Shown here piece after piece: positions 6,453-15,081 of a DNA stretch of 16,480 nucleotides (positions are counted from its first letter, which is position 1; every line of letters starts with the position of its first letter). A program made the position numbers and the translations under genes. A model generated the notes under the pieces. That model saw nothing but the letters and a program-made list of their open reading frames with translations. It made no database searches and was not told the origin of the DNA. Origin of the DNA: Clostridia bacterium (GTDB lineage: Bacteria; Bacillota_A; Clostridia; Christensenellales; UBA1242); contig JAQVQJ010000013.1 in the NCBI GenBank assembly GCA_028701635.1, forward strand, positions 1-16,480. Reading direction: 5' to 3'.

Positions 6453-9320
6453 ATGAGTTTTCCGAGTGAAAAAGAGTTTGAAGAGCATTTCTGCAAGGAG
6501 TTAGAAAAGGAATTTCCTTTTTCTAAGATGATTTATAAGAAAAGAGATACTGCTAATATTGATTTGGATTCTCTTATTGATGATGAAATCTTAAAAGATT
6601 TTTTAGAAACTACTCAGAAGGAAGAGATTGATGAGTTAAAAATTGATTTGGAAGACGAGTGGTTTTCTAGAATTAAAGAGGAAGTTGTTAAGCAGTTGGA
6701 GTCAAAAAAACTTTTTGAAGTGCTAAAGGAAGGAGTTGAAGTAAAAGGACGAACTATTAAACTTGTTTATTTTAGACCAGCGACTTCGCATAATAAAGAA
6801 GAGTTAATGCGATACAAATCGAATGTTTTTAGTTATGTGAGACAATTTGCTTTCAAAGGCGGAATGGAATCTATTGATGTTGTTTTGTTTTTGAATGGTT
6901 TTGCTATTATTACAGTTGAGTTAAAGAATTTGCTTACTGGCCAAAATGTTGATGATGCAGTTAGTCAGTTCATTAAACGAGATAAATCATTAGCAGTTTT
7001 TAGAACTCCATTTTTACATTTGGCTTCGGACACTTTTGCAGCTAAAATTGCAGCCCAATTTGTTGAGAATTCTGCTGATGATTTTGTTCATTTTAATAAA
7101 GATGTTGAAAACGCAGGTTCGATTATTGAAAATGATTTTGTAGTAGATTATTTATATCATGATATTCTTAGACCCGAATCATTACTTGATATTATTGAAT
7201 CTTATTTATTTTGTACAACTGAAAAAGATAAACAGGGAAACAAATATAGAAAATATCTTTTTCCAAGATACCACCAACGCAGAACAGTAAACAAAGTGTG
7301 TCAAGACTTAGCGAAACAATTTGCTTCAAAGAAAGAATTAAATAAGAAATACTTAATACAACACTCTCCGGGATCAGGAAAAAGTTTTACTATTGCTGTC
7401 CTTCAAAAAGCATTAAGAAACTTGCATATTGAAAACCAAAAAGTTTTTGATTCAATAATCATTTTAACAGATAGACTTAATCTTGATGGTCAAATTAAGG
7501 GAAATATTGAACCCGGTGAACCACAAAGAGGGGTTGTAGAACATGCTGAAACAACAACAGAACTTGCGAATTATCTGAATAATAATACAAAAGTAATTAT
7601 TACAACAATACAAAAGTTTTCAGTAAAGAAATTAGATGACTTGTTAACTAGTCAGAAGTCTAAGAGAATTTGCTTTATTATTGATGAAGCGCATAGGTCA
7701 CAAGCAGGCAAATTGCATAAGCATATGATAGAAAAGTTTGATTACATTGACGATAGTTTACAAGAAGAAATAATTGAAGGCATTGGAAAGAAAAATTACC
7801 CTAATGCTGCTTTTGTTGCCCTTACTGCGACTCCAAGCGATAAAACTTTGGAATTATTTGGAAAACCTTTTGATTATTACACAATGGATCAAGCTGAAAA
7901 AGAAGGATACATACTCAATGTAACTGATAACATTGTAACTTATTCAACCTTATTCAAATTAAGTCATGAAATTGATTCTAACTCTGAATATCCCCCAATG
8001 ATTGTTGCAAAGAAAATCAAAGCAAAAGCATATGAAACCGAAAGAATTATTGGGGATAAAATAAAAGTTATCCTAAAAATATTTGAAGAAAAGACAAAAG
8101 ATAAGATTGGTGGGAAAGCAAAAGTAATGATCGTTACAAGTAGTAGACTCGCAGCAGTAAAATACAAATTAATGCTTGATGAAGAAATAGAAAAAAGAAA
8201 GTTACCTCATAAAACTTTAGTTGCATTTTCTGGGTCAGTACTGCATCAAGGTAGATCGCACACAGAAAACACCTTGAACAAAATTGAAAAGAGGATAGAA
8301 GACCAATTTAAAGAAAGCGAATACAAATTCATAGTGGTGGCAAATAAATTCCAATATGGATTTAATGAGCCATGCTTACATACGATGTTTTTAGACAAAG
8401 CAATAAACGGAATAAATGCGGTACAAACAATAAGTAGATTAAATCGAACATTAGTTGGCAAAACAGACACTTTAGTGGTTGATTTCACAAATTCTTACAA
8501 AGCAATAATCGCCGCATTCAAAAAGTTCAAACATGTAGTGAATGACTATTCAGGAATAAATATAAACGAATTGCCTTTATTGTATGAAGAAATATTGAAA
8601 CAAAACATATTTACAAAAAAAGATGTTGATGACTTTTACAATGCAATAACTGACGCCAAAAATCCTTCTGAAACATCACAAATCCTAGCAAAAATACAGA
8701 AAAAACTAAATGACGAATACAATATACAAGAAATAAGAGACTTCAGAGGGTTACTAAATAAATTCAATGACACTTTCAATTATTTTGATAACCTATTCAA
8801 AGTAACTGACGCTGAAGTAAAGAAATTCTCAAAATTCACATTCTACTTAGCACGATTATTAGATCCAATAGGAAAGGCAGGAAAACTAGATGAAGAACTC
8901 AAGAAAGTATTCTTAATATCTCACAAAATAAAAAAAGAAAAAACAAAAACAATAATAGATTCACTAAGAACAATAACAAAAAAACAAGCTAGAAAAATGC
9001 ACTACGTTACAATACCTGAAGTAGTAGATGCGATAAATACTAACTACCAACTTGCACTCGGAGAAAATGACAAAGGGCTATTCGGAGAATACATTAAAAG
9101 TATACTCCATGACTCAGAAATACTGACTGCAATAAAAGCAAACAAATCAAACTTAGAAAAACTTTTCGACACAACACTAAACAATACTCTGCGTGTGAAA
9201 GCAATAGACTATTTCATAAAAAACAACCCAAAAGAACTCTCAAACTACCTTGACACAGGAGTCTTTGACTTCATTAACCGAGAAGCATTCAATTTAGCAA
9301 TAAATAAAACGGGTGAATAA
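6453..9320 (+). CDS. hsdR: Type I restriction-modification motor and endonuclease subunit HsdR
   Basis: This 955-aa protein is the ATP-dependent translocase and nuclease subunit that pulls DNA and cuts unmodified targets. The PD-ExK-type nuclease is at about residues 105-165, with Asp142 in SIDVVLF and the E156-L-K158 triad in VELKN. The SF2 motor follows: Walker A HSPGSGKS (304-311), DEAH (411-414), an ALTATP motif III, and QTISRLNR as motif VI. The C-terminal third is helical, as in the family. Length is close to the usual 1000 residues. ATG 6453 is preferred to an in-frame TTG at 6444, because GTGAGGG at 6437-6443 is well spaced for the ATG and would abut the TTG. It lies 1 nt after the hsdS stop. 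Base use shifts within the gene, from T/G-rich codons at the 5' end to A/C-rich codons at the 3' end. No catalytic residue looks lost. Confidence 0.95.
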   Translation: MSFPSEKEFEEHFCKELEKEFPFSKMIYKKRDTANIDLDSLIDDEILKDFLETTQKEEIDELKIDLEDEWFSRIKEEVVKQLESKKLFEVLKEGVEVKGRTIKLVYFRPATSHNKEELMRYKSNVFSYVRQFAFKGGMESIDVVLFLNGFAIITVELKNLLTGQNVDDAVSQFIKRDKSLAVFRTPFLHLASDTFAAKIAAQFVENSADDFVHFNKDVENAGSIIENDFVVDYLYHDILRPESLLDIIESYLFCTTEKDKQGNKYRKYLFPRYHQRRTVNKVCQDLAKQFASKKELNKKYLIQHSPGSGKSFTIAVLQKALRNLHIENQKVFDSIIILTDRLNLDGQIKGNIEPGEPQRGVVEHAETTTELANYLNNNTKVIITTIQKFSVKKLDDLLTSQKSKRICFIIDEAHRSQAGKLHKHMIEKFDYIDDSLQEEIIEGIGKKNYPNAAFVALTATPSDKTLELFGKPFDYYTMDQAEKEGYILNVTDNIVTYSTLFKLSHEIDSNSEYPPMIVAKKIKAKAYETERIIGDKIKVILKIFEEKTKDKIGGKAKVMIVTSSRLAAVKYKLMLDEEIEKRKLPHKTLVAFSGSVLHQGRSHTENTLNKIEKRIEDQFKESEYKFIVVANKFQYGFNEPCLHTMFLDKAINGINAVQTISRLNRTLVGKTDTLVVDFTNSYKAIIAAFKKFKHVVNDYSGININELPLLYEEILKQNIFTKKDVDDFYNAITDAKNPSETSQILAKIQKKLNDEYNIQEIRDFRGLLNKFNDTFNYFDNLFKVTDAEVKKFSKFTFYLARLLDPIGKAGKLDEELKKVFLISHKIKKEKTKTIIDSLRTITKKQARKMHYVTIPEVVDAINTNYQLALGENDKGLFGEYIKSILHDSEILTAIKANKSNLEKLFDTTLNNTLRVKAIDYFIKNNPKELSNYLDTGVFDFINREAFNLAINKTGE
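9311..9316 (+). promoter_or_regulatory. Ribosome-binding site inside the hsdR 3' end
   Basis: GGGTGA lies in the last codons of hsdR, 4 nt before the ATG at 9321, which directly follows the hsdR TAA stop. It supports the 9321 start over internal ATGs (for example 9354) and implies that the small Cys-rich gene is translated as part of the hsdR operon. Confidence 0.6.
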
Positions 9321-9536
9321 ATGGGTGGCGGATTAAATTATGAAAGGGAAAGCATGTCGAAAAGACACGCAGATTCAGCGTACTTCAATCGACTAGTGTC
9401 TATGAACGCAGGAGAATTTCCGAATTGCAAAGGACTTTACCCAGATTGCCCCGAAACACCCGATCTAATGAGTTCCATGTGTCGAACTTGCCCAAAAATA
9501 GAAGGAATGAAAAAACCAAAAAATAATTCTGATTAA
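9321..9536 (+). CDS. 71-aa Cys-rich small protein, function unknown
   Basis: The ATG directly abuts the hsdR stop (TAAATG). The first 25 residues are polar and basic (MSKRHADSAYF). Residues 33-62 form a compact Cys element with Cys37, a YPDCP unit, and a later CRTCP unit, so two of four cysteines are each followed by Pro. Spacing of the four Cys (Cx6C, then Cx10CxxC) suggests a small zinc- or iron-sulfur-binding fold. The tail is Lys-rich (KKPKNNSD). There are no hydrophobic segments. The gene is not recognised, and such a size and position could suit an accessory or regulatory subunit of the restriction or helicase module. It is separated from the 461-aa gene by 13 nt. Confidence 0.75.
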   Translation: MGGGLNYERESMSKRHADSAYFNRLVSMNAGEFPNCKGLYPDCPETPDLMSSMCRTCPKIEGMKKPKNNSD

Positions 9537-9549
9537 TGAGTTGATTATT

Positions 9550-10935
9550 ATGACTAATTTGCTTTTGAGTGAGATTGATTCTGATAGGTGGGTTAAAAGG
9601 AAAGAGGATGATTTGCTTAATTTTAAATTTGATGTTTCTTCTGTTTCAAGTCATTTTTCGACTTGTGGTTCAAGTGATTTTATTGATAAACGAGGTGTTG
9701 TTGGAGAAGAATTGTTTCATTTGTCTTTTAGTTTAAAAGGGGCTTTATCTGCTCAAAGAATATTGAAGTTTTCTGATGCAAAAATGTATAAGTCTCAATT
9801 AATTTCTTATTGTCCTGAGTTAGAATATTTTATAACATTAAATTTGTGGGTTCCTGAAAATGATTTGGAACGGCATGAAAAATTTAGGGAAATTGAAAAT
9901 GCCTTAAGTAAAAATGATTATAATTCATTAATAGAATTGTCGGGAAATTATCGTTTGGGTGGGAAAGATATTTTGGATTCTCAAAATTTTGCTCTTGCAG
10001 TATTGTTTCGTGGAGATATTCAATTAAAACAAACATCTGATTCTAAATTAAGTTCATGGGAGTATGCGCCAAGTTTAAAAAGAAGTGGAGAAATCAGTGT
10101 GTTTGCCGCATATTCTTCACCAATCTTTTTAGCATCAATAAAAAGTGACGAAAAAGCAGTGGGGGAAGAAAAACTAGATTTATTTACAGGAATATTTAAA
10201 ATTAATAGGGTTTATGATTCCAAGATTGATTGTCAAGTTCTTTGTTGCAACCCAAATCGTGATTCTTTTTTTTGGAAGACAAATGTCAACGACGTAAACT
10301 TTTATGACTCAGACTCGACTAAATTAAATTTACTTAACTATGACACTAAAAAGTATTATGTTGGCCTGTTTGGAGAAAAAATTTTTAGAAAAAATTCTTT
10401 TTATCAAAGAGAAATTTGTTTAATTAGTTCAGAAAACATTGAATTTCCTGAAGACATTTTAGCCCATTTACTTTCTGAAAAATTATATTATAATTATTTA
10501 ATAAATATCGGATTATTTAGGGCAAAAGCTATTACAAATTCAAAGATACTTAAAGTATGTTCGTTAATTCAACTAAATTCAACCGCACAGAAATTTGCAA
10601 AGGCAATATATAGAGATCTAAATTTTGAAATTAGATTTGATATAAATAACATGATAAAACTTTACTTATCTCCTTTTTTTGAAGTTGTAGGGGAAGACAT
10701 TTATTATAAACCAGGGGTATTACAAAAACTCAAAAGCGTTGAATTTATTAAATTTATTAAATATATGCAAGCATTAGATATTAAAGATGTAAATATGGCG
10801 TTTGCTATTAGTAAAGAAATCAACTTTAACAAGTTTTTAGATAACTTTGAATTTGTGAAAATTTATACATATTATTCAAAACGTACTTTAATAGAAATTT
10901 TATTAAAAAATAAAGGCGAGTGGTATTTTGATTAA
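9550..10935 (+). CDS. 461-aa protein of unknown function, partner of the DUF1998 helicase
   Basis: This protein is not recognised. It is soluble-looking and rich in Phe, Tyr, Lys and Ser, with no transmembrane segment, no Walker motif and no evident nuclease signature. A CQVLCC stretch at about residue 230 is the only local Cys grouping. The C-terminal 120 residues look largely helical. The ATG at 9550 is preferred to an in-frame TTG at 9541, because GAGTTGATT at 9538-9546 resembles the extended Shine-Dalgarno GAGGTGATC and would cover the TTG. The stop overlaps the helicase start by 8 nt, which strongly suggests coupled translation and a shared complex. The 5' half is markedly T-rich in codon choice. 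In known DUF1998-helicase systems the partners are diverse, and homology to DrmB or Druantia subunits is not visible by eye. Confidence 0.8.
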   Translation: MTNLLLSEIDSDRWVKRKEDDLLNFKFDVSSVSSHFSTCGSSDFIDKRGVVGEELFHLSFSLKGALSAQRILKFSDAKMYKSQLISYCPELEYFITLNLWVPENDLERHEKFREIENALSKNDYNSLIELSGNYRLGGKDILDSQNFALAVLFRGDIQLKQTSDSKLSSWEYAPSLKRSGEISVFAAYSSPIFLASIKSDEKAVGEEKLDLFTGIFKINRVYDSKIDCQVLCCNPNRDSFFWKTNVNDVNFYDSDSTKLNLLNYDTKKYYVGLFGEKIFRKNSFYQREICLISSENIEFPEDILAHLLSEKLYYNYLINIGLFRAKAITNSKILKVCSLIQLNSTAQKFAKAIYRDLNFEIRFDINNMIKLYLSPFFEVVGEDIYYKPGVLQKLKSVEFIKFIKYMQALDIKDVNMAFAISKEINFNKFLDNFEFVKIYTYYSKRTLIEILLKNKGEWYFD

Positions 10936-13900
10936 TTCAATAGATCTTTTTAAGAAAATTAAAGACAGATATCTTGAATTTATCTTGACCACTGTTGCAA
11001 GGGAGAATGAAGAACTTTACTTTCAACTCAAAGAATTATTTTCTAATGAAAAACTATTTTTCACAGATATTTATACCCAAAAAGCAGCAGAGTATCTTAA
11101 ATTACCAATAGAAGAAATTAAATCAGTCGGATTTGCAAATAGTTTTTCAGAAATACTTGTTAATCAATATTTAACTTCATCAAGAAAGCCATATAAACAT
11201 CAAATCGAAGCATGGAAATTAGCTTTAACAAACAAAAATTTTGTTGTTGCAACGGGCACAGGGAGTGGAAAAACTGAAGCTTTTTTAATGCCCATAATTA
11301 ATCATTGCATTTTAAACAAATTAAGTGGAATTCAAGCAATAATAGTTTATCCATTAAGAGCTCTTGCAAAAAATCAAGGCGAAAGAATTGGTGAAATGTT
11401 AGACAACATAAACTCAAAACTTAATACAAATATAAATTATGTAATTTTTGATTCAGATCTTGATAAGAGATTTAAACAAAAAAATTCAACCCATAACTCA
11501 GAATTAACCTCAAAACAACAAGCTATTGAAAGCCCACCAAACATACTTTTGACAAATTATGTAATGCTCGAAAGAATAATGACAAACCCAAGCTATTTCA
11601 AAATGTTAAATAATTCATCAATAAAATTTATTGTACTTGATGAAATTCACTATTATAAAGGTGCACAAGGGATAGATGTATCTTTACTAATGCGACGAAT
11701 AAATTATCAACTAAAAAATACGCTTGATACAAAGAATATACAATATATTGGCACAAGTGCAACTTTAGGTAATCCAAAACATGAATCAACAAGTTTATTT
11801 TTGGAAAGACTATTTGGTGTTAAATTTGACTTAGAAAACATAATTTCACCAGAATACACCCCGGGTTTTGAATTAGAGAAATATGCTAAACCAACAAAAA
11901 TTGATTTAACTAATGAAGAAGAAATTAAGAATTTACTAAATGAATCTGATTTAAAAGTACATGCTTTTTTTTCTGCACCACCAGATGTTTATCGTTGCAA
12001 TAATTGCAATAATTTACAATCGCTTGGCGGAAAATGTAAAAACTGTGAGTCAAAAGTATCTAAAGTAGTAACCTGCAGACAATGTGGTACAGAATATTTT
12101 ATTTATGAATATGAGTACCCGAAAAAAAGAGAACTTGACATCGAGTCAATAAAATTTAACCCGTTAAATCCAGCATCACCAAATTCAACAAATACTGCTG
12201 AGATAGTCCTGTCAAAAAGTAAAGATAATCTTGGAAAATATGCAAAAAAAATGTATATTTGCAAAAACAAAGATTGCCAAAAATTATTGCACGGAAATCA
12301 AACCAAATGCACATGCGAAAATACAGACCTAATGGAAGTTTATACAATTGATGATCCTTTAGAATCATTCGCTTTAAAACAAGACACTTCAAACAATAAA
12401 TTCTGCCCAGCTTGCGAATTTGAAGAAAAAAGAATGAACTTAATCGTACCAACATCTAGGTTGTCAGACGAAAACTGTTCACATGTAATTTTTGACGAAG
12501 CATTTGTAAATCTCCCTCAAGAAAATAGAAAATTTTTAATGTTTACTGATAATGTTCAAAGAACCTCAAAGTTTGCTAGAGAATTACAAGAAACCCACAC
12601 AAAAAACTATGCAAAATTTTTGTTAACAAATGAAATAAAAAATTTAAATAAAACAACTGTTGATCAAGTTATGTCAAATATTGAACTTAAATTAAAAAAA
12701 GAAATGCCTGAAGATTTAGATATCTCTCAAATAAAAACTGAAATTTACCAAGAACTATTGAAAAATCGTAGAAAAGTAGCAAGTTTATCAAACAGAGGCT
12801 TGTTATCAACAACAATAACTCTTGATGAAAAGTTAACTCCTGAAGAGCAAATAATAGCACAAAACATTGCGGGGGAATTTTTTAATAAATGCCAAGTTTA
12901 TGAGTATCACAAACTTGAATCTGATGAAGATAACATAAAATATTACTCAGAATTTGAACCACTAGAAATATTACTTAGAAAGGCTTATAGAAAAAGAACC
13001 AACGAAAAAATCAAAGTTGAACAAGTAAAAACCACTGAAGAACACAAAGTATTTGAAAAAATGTTTAATTCAAACATGTTCATAGAATCAGATAATAAAA
13101 TATTCTTAAAGTCCTGGTGTATTGAAGTTAAATCAGAATTAAATAAAGAAAGCAATATAAAAAATTATTATGACACTTGGGCAAACGGAACAAATACTCC
13201 CCTAATGAAAACAAGCATGCACACAGGCAATTTACAAACTGATGAAAGAGAAAAAATAGAAACACAATTTTCAAACAAATTGTTAAACAACATGGTATTA
13301 ATTGCCACACCAACACTAGAACTTGGAATAGATATTGGAGATCTCGACTTAATAGGGTTACTTTATGCTCCGCCATCCCCCGCACAATACACTCAAAGAG
13401 TGGGGCGAGCAGGACGTGGAGATAGAAAACACCAGAGAAGTTCACTAGCTTTGACATATTTCTCAAAATCTCCTGTTGACTCTTGGTATTTTAATAAACC
13501 AAACGAATTGGTAGAAGGAAAAATAAACCCGCCTGCATTTACAATAGATATTGAAACCCCTTTAAAAAAATCATTATACGCCTCTTTCTTATTTTTATTA
13601 TTAAATCACAAAAATTTTATGCCAATAATGAATTCTGAAAAAGTAATGAATCCAGATTTTTGGAGAGACCAAATAAGCACTGTCCAAGCGTTCTACAATC
13701 AACACAAAGAAGATATAAATTCAGAATTGGATAATTACATTACTGAAACATTTTCTGAATTTAAAAACAGATTTACCTCAACACAAATAATCGAAGAATG
13801 GTTTACAAAGTTAATTGAATACAACAAGATTCAATCAATTACTGGAATGAACAGAACTCAATTCGACAGTTTAACTTATTTAAGAGATGCTGGACTTTTA

Positions 13901-14851
13901 CCGGATTATGCTTTTGGTGACGCAGGAGTTATAATAACCACAAACGAAGGCGAAAAAATACTAAATTTCCAATTAATGGCCGTTTGCCCGCCTTCAAGTC
14001 TTGATTATAAAAAGAGACGGTTTTCTTGCAAAAAAATCGTAGTTAACAAAATCAACTGCTTAAGAGATGAACTAAATGAATCATTAGTATGCACTGCTTG
14101 TGGAAACCTACTTTATACTAACATTAAAGATAATTGTGAAATTTGTGGAGCACCATTATTAGATAAAAGAATAGAAAAGATAAAATATCCGCACGCAGTA
14201 ATAGCAAGAAAATCTACATTCTCTTTAAAACAAAAATATGTCGAATGGAATTATAGTATAGTTGATCCACCTGCATTAAATTTTGAAAAAAATAAAATAA
14301 TCTCCAAACCATTTCAAACAAGTGTTTGTATGACCTTTGATAATGTTATTTCTGAAGAAAATTCTGAAGAATACTTTTTATGCGAAAGGTGTGGGGAAAT
14401 TTATTTAAAATCAGAAAAGAAGTCAAAAAGCGGATGTTTTCATAAAAAAGCAGATTGGAAAATAGGAGAATTAATGAAAACAAGAGCAGTATTAATCAAC
14501 CTTAGCCAATTCAGTCCAATTCCGTCAATAATAACAATAAAAAATGCATTAATCTCCGCAATTATGATAGATGCGGGTTGTGAAGATGGCGAGATTAATG
14601 CAATAGAACTTGGAGGAAATAAGTTAGTCCTATTTGATGATGTAAAAGGAGGAGTTGGATTTGTAGATAGGTTATCTGAAGATCCTAAAAAAATAATTGA
14701 AATAGCAAAAAAAATGTGTGAATCTGACTGTTGTGCAAATGGTTGCATAAAATGTATTGGAAGTTATTGGAGAAGAAACGAGTTAAAAAGATTAAATAAA
14801 AAAGATCCACAAGTAATTGAAATACTTGGTGCGTTATTAAAACTTTTTTAA
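10928..14851 (+). CDS. Large DEAD-family SF2 helicase with Cys clusters and C-terminal DUF1998 signature
   Basis: This 1307-aa protein has a full SF2 helicase core. It shows YKHQ (89-92), Walker A ATGTGSGKT (108-116), YPLRALAKNQ (141-150), DEIH (238-241) and SAT (277-279). The second RecA half has TSMHTGNL (762-769), TPTLELGIDIG (794-804) and QRVGRAGRGDR (823-833). A long insert carries CxxC pairs at 357/360, 370/373, 383/386 and 493/496, plus Cys at 445, 450, 461 and 463. Further pairs lie at 1055/1058, 1070/1073 and 1152/1155. The end matches DUF1998: GGVGFVD (1241-1247), then Cys1264, 1268, 1269, 1273 and 1276. The group includes MrfA, DISARM DrmA/DrmB and Druantia DruE. This chain is longer than MrfA and shorter than typical DruE. 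The start is TTG with GAGTGGT just upstream; no nearby in-frame ATG precedes motif I. It probably unwinds or translocates on DNA in defence or repair. Confidence 0.9.
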   Translation: MINSIDLFKKIKDRYLEFILTTVARENEELYFQLKELFSNEKLFFTDIYTQKAAEYLKLPIEEIKSVGFANSFSEILVNQYLTSSRKPYKHQIEAWKLALTNKNFVVATGTGSGKTEAFLMPIINHCILNKLSGIQAIIVYPLRALAKNQGERIGEMLDNINSKLNTNINYVIFDSDLDKRFKQKNSTHNSELTSKQQAIESPPNILLTNYVMLERIMTNPSYFKMLNNSSIKFIVLDEIHYYKGAQGIDVSLLMRRINYQLKNTLDTKNIQYIGTSATLGNPKHESTSLFLERLFGVKFDLENIISPEYTPGFELEKYAKPTKIDLTNEEEIKNLLNESDLKVHAFFSAPPDVYRCNNCNNLQSLGGKCKNCESKVSKVVTCRQCGTEYFIYEYEYPKKRELDIESIKFNPLNPASPNSTNTAEIVLSKSKDNLGKYAKKMYICKNKDCQKLLHGNQTKCTCENTDLMEVYTIDDPLESFALKQDTSNNKFCPACEFEEKRMNLIVPTSRLSDENCSHVIFDEAFVNLPQENRKFLMFTDNVQRTSKFARELQETHTKNYAKFLLTNEIKNLNKTTVDQVMSNIELKLKKEMPEDLDISQIKTEIYQELLKNRRKVASLSNRGLLSTTITLDEKLTPEEQIIAQNIAGEFFNKCQVYEYHKLESDEDNIKYYSEFEPLEILLRKAYRKRTNEKIKVEQVKTTEEHKVFEKMFNSNMFIESDNKIFLKSWCIEVKSELNKESNIKNYYDTWANGTNTPLMKTSMHTGNLQTDEREKIETQFSNKLLNNMVLIATPTLELGIDIGDLDLIGLLYAPPSPAQYTQRVGRAGRGDRKHQRSSLALTYFSKSPVDSWYFNKPNELVEGKINPPAFTIDIETPLKKSLYASFLFLLLNHKNFMPIMNSEKVMNPDFWRDQISTVQAFYNQHKEDINSELDNYITETFSEFKNRFTSTQIIEEWFTKLIEYNKIQSITGMNRTQFDSLTYLRDAGLLPDYAFGDAGVIITTNEGEKILNFQLMAVCPPSSLDYKKRRFSCKKIVVNKINCLRDELNESLVCTACGNLLYTNIKDNCEICGAPLLDKRIEKIKYPHAVIARKSTFSLKQKYVEWNYSIVDPPALNFEKNKIISKPFQTSVCMTFDNVISEENSEEYFLCERCGEIYLKSEKKSKSGCFHKKADWKIGELMKTRAVLINLSQFSPIPSIITIKNALISAIMIDAGCEDGEINAIELGGNKLVLFDDVKGGVGFVDRLSEDPKKIIEIAKKMCESDCCANGCIKCIGSYWRRNELKRLNKKDPQVIEILGALLKLF

Positions 14852-14860
14852 TAAAAATTA
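14844..14860 (+). promoter_or_regulatory. T-run and A/T tract at the helicase gene end (possible terminator and/or promoter)
   Basis: Six T residues (14844-14849) run into the helicase TAA stop, followed by AATAAAAATTA. A T-run can end transcription in archaea, and the A/T tract lies about 26-40 nt before the ATG at 14886, where a TATA box would fit. Either role would separate the last two genes from the preceding operon. The signal is weak in DNA this AT-rich. Confidence 0.25.
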
Positions 14861-14885
14861 CTAGAAGAAAATTGGAGGTTTAATT

Positions 14886-15071
14886 ATGGATTTGAAAGTA
14901 TTTTTAGTAACTGGGAGTTTTAAGAAGAGTGAAACTCCAGAAAAAGAAGAAAAGATATATGTTCTAGCCAAAGATATTTCTGAAGCTTTAGAAAAAGCAA
15001 AACCATATTTTTATGCATCTGATGGAATAATTTTTGATATTGAATCAAAACCTTATAAGATCATACAATGA
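14886..15071 (+). CDS. 61-aa small protein, function unknown
   Basis: A strong GGAGGT at 14874-14879, 6 nt before the ATG, supports the start. The product has an N-terminal beta-like segment (KVFLVTGSF), a charged loop (KSETPEKEEK), a second strand (IYVLA), a helix rich in Ala, Glu and Lys (DISEALEKAKPYF) and a final strand-like piece. The strand, then strand-plus-V/L-A-x-D-x-x-EA-helix pattern occurs in several unrelated small folds. It superficially recalls the archaeal ribosomal protein LX start, but the basic C-terminal end of that family is absent, so no name is given. It ends 10 nt before the UvrD-like gene. Confidence 0.7.
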   Translation: MDLKVFLVTGSFKKSETPEKEEKIYVLAKDISEALEKAKPYFYASDGIIFDIESKPYKIIQ

Positions 15072-15081
15072 ATGTGTTATT

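Noticed and set aside
9550..14851. Calling the 461-aa/helicase pair DISARM or Druantia outright
   Set aside because: Only the helicase/DUF1998 motifs match. DrmC, DrmD, DrmE, the DISARM methylase and the Druantia partners are not visible, and the 461-aa protein is unrecognised.
14886..15071. 61-aa protein as archaeal ribosomal protein LX
   Set aside because: The VTGSF start and the A-x-D-x-x-EA helix look similar, but the basic C-terminal end typical of that family is missing.
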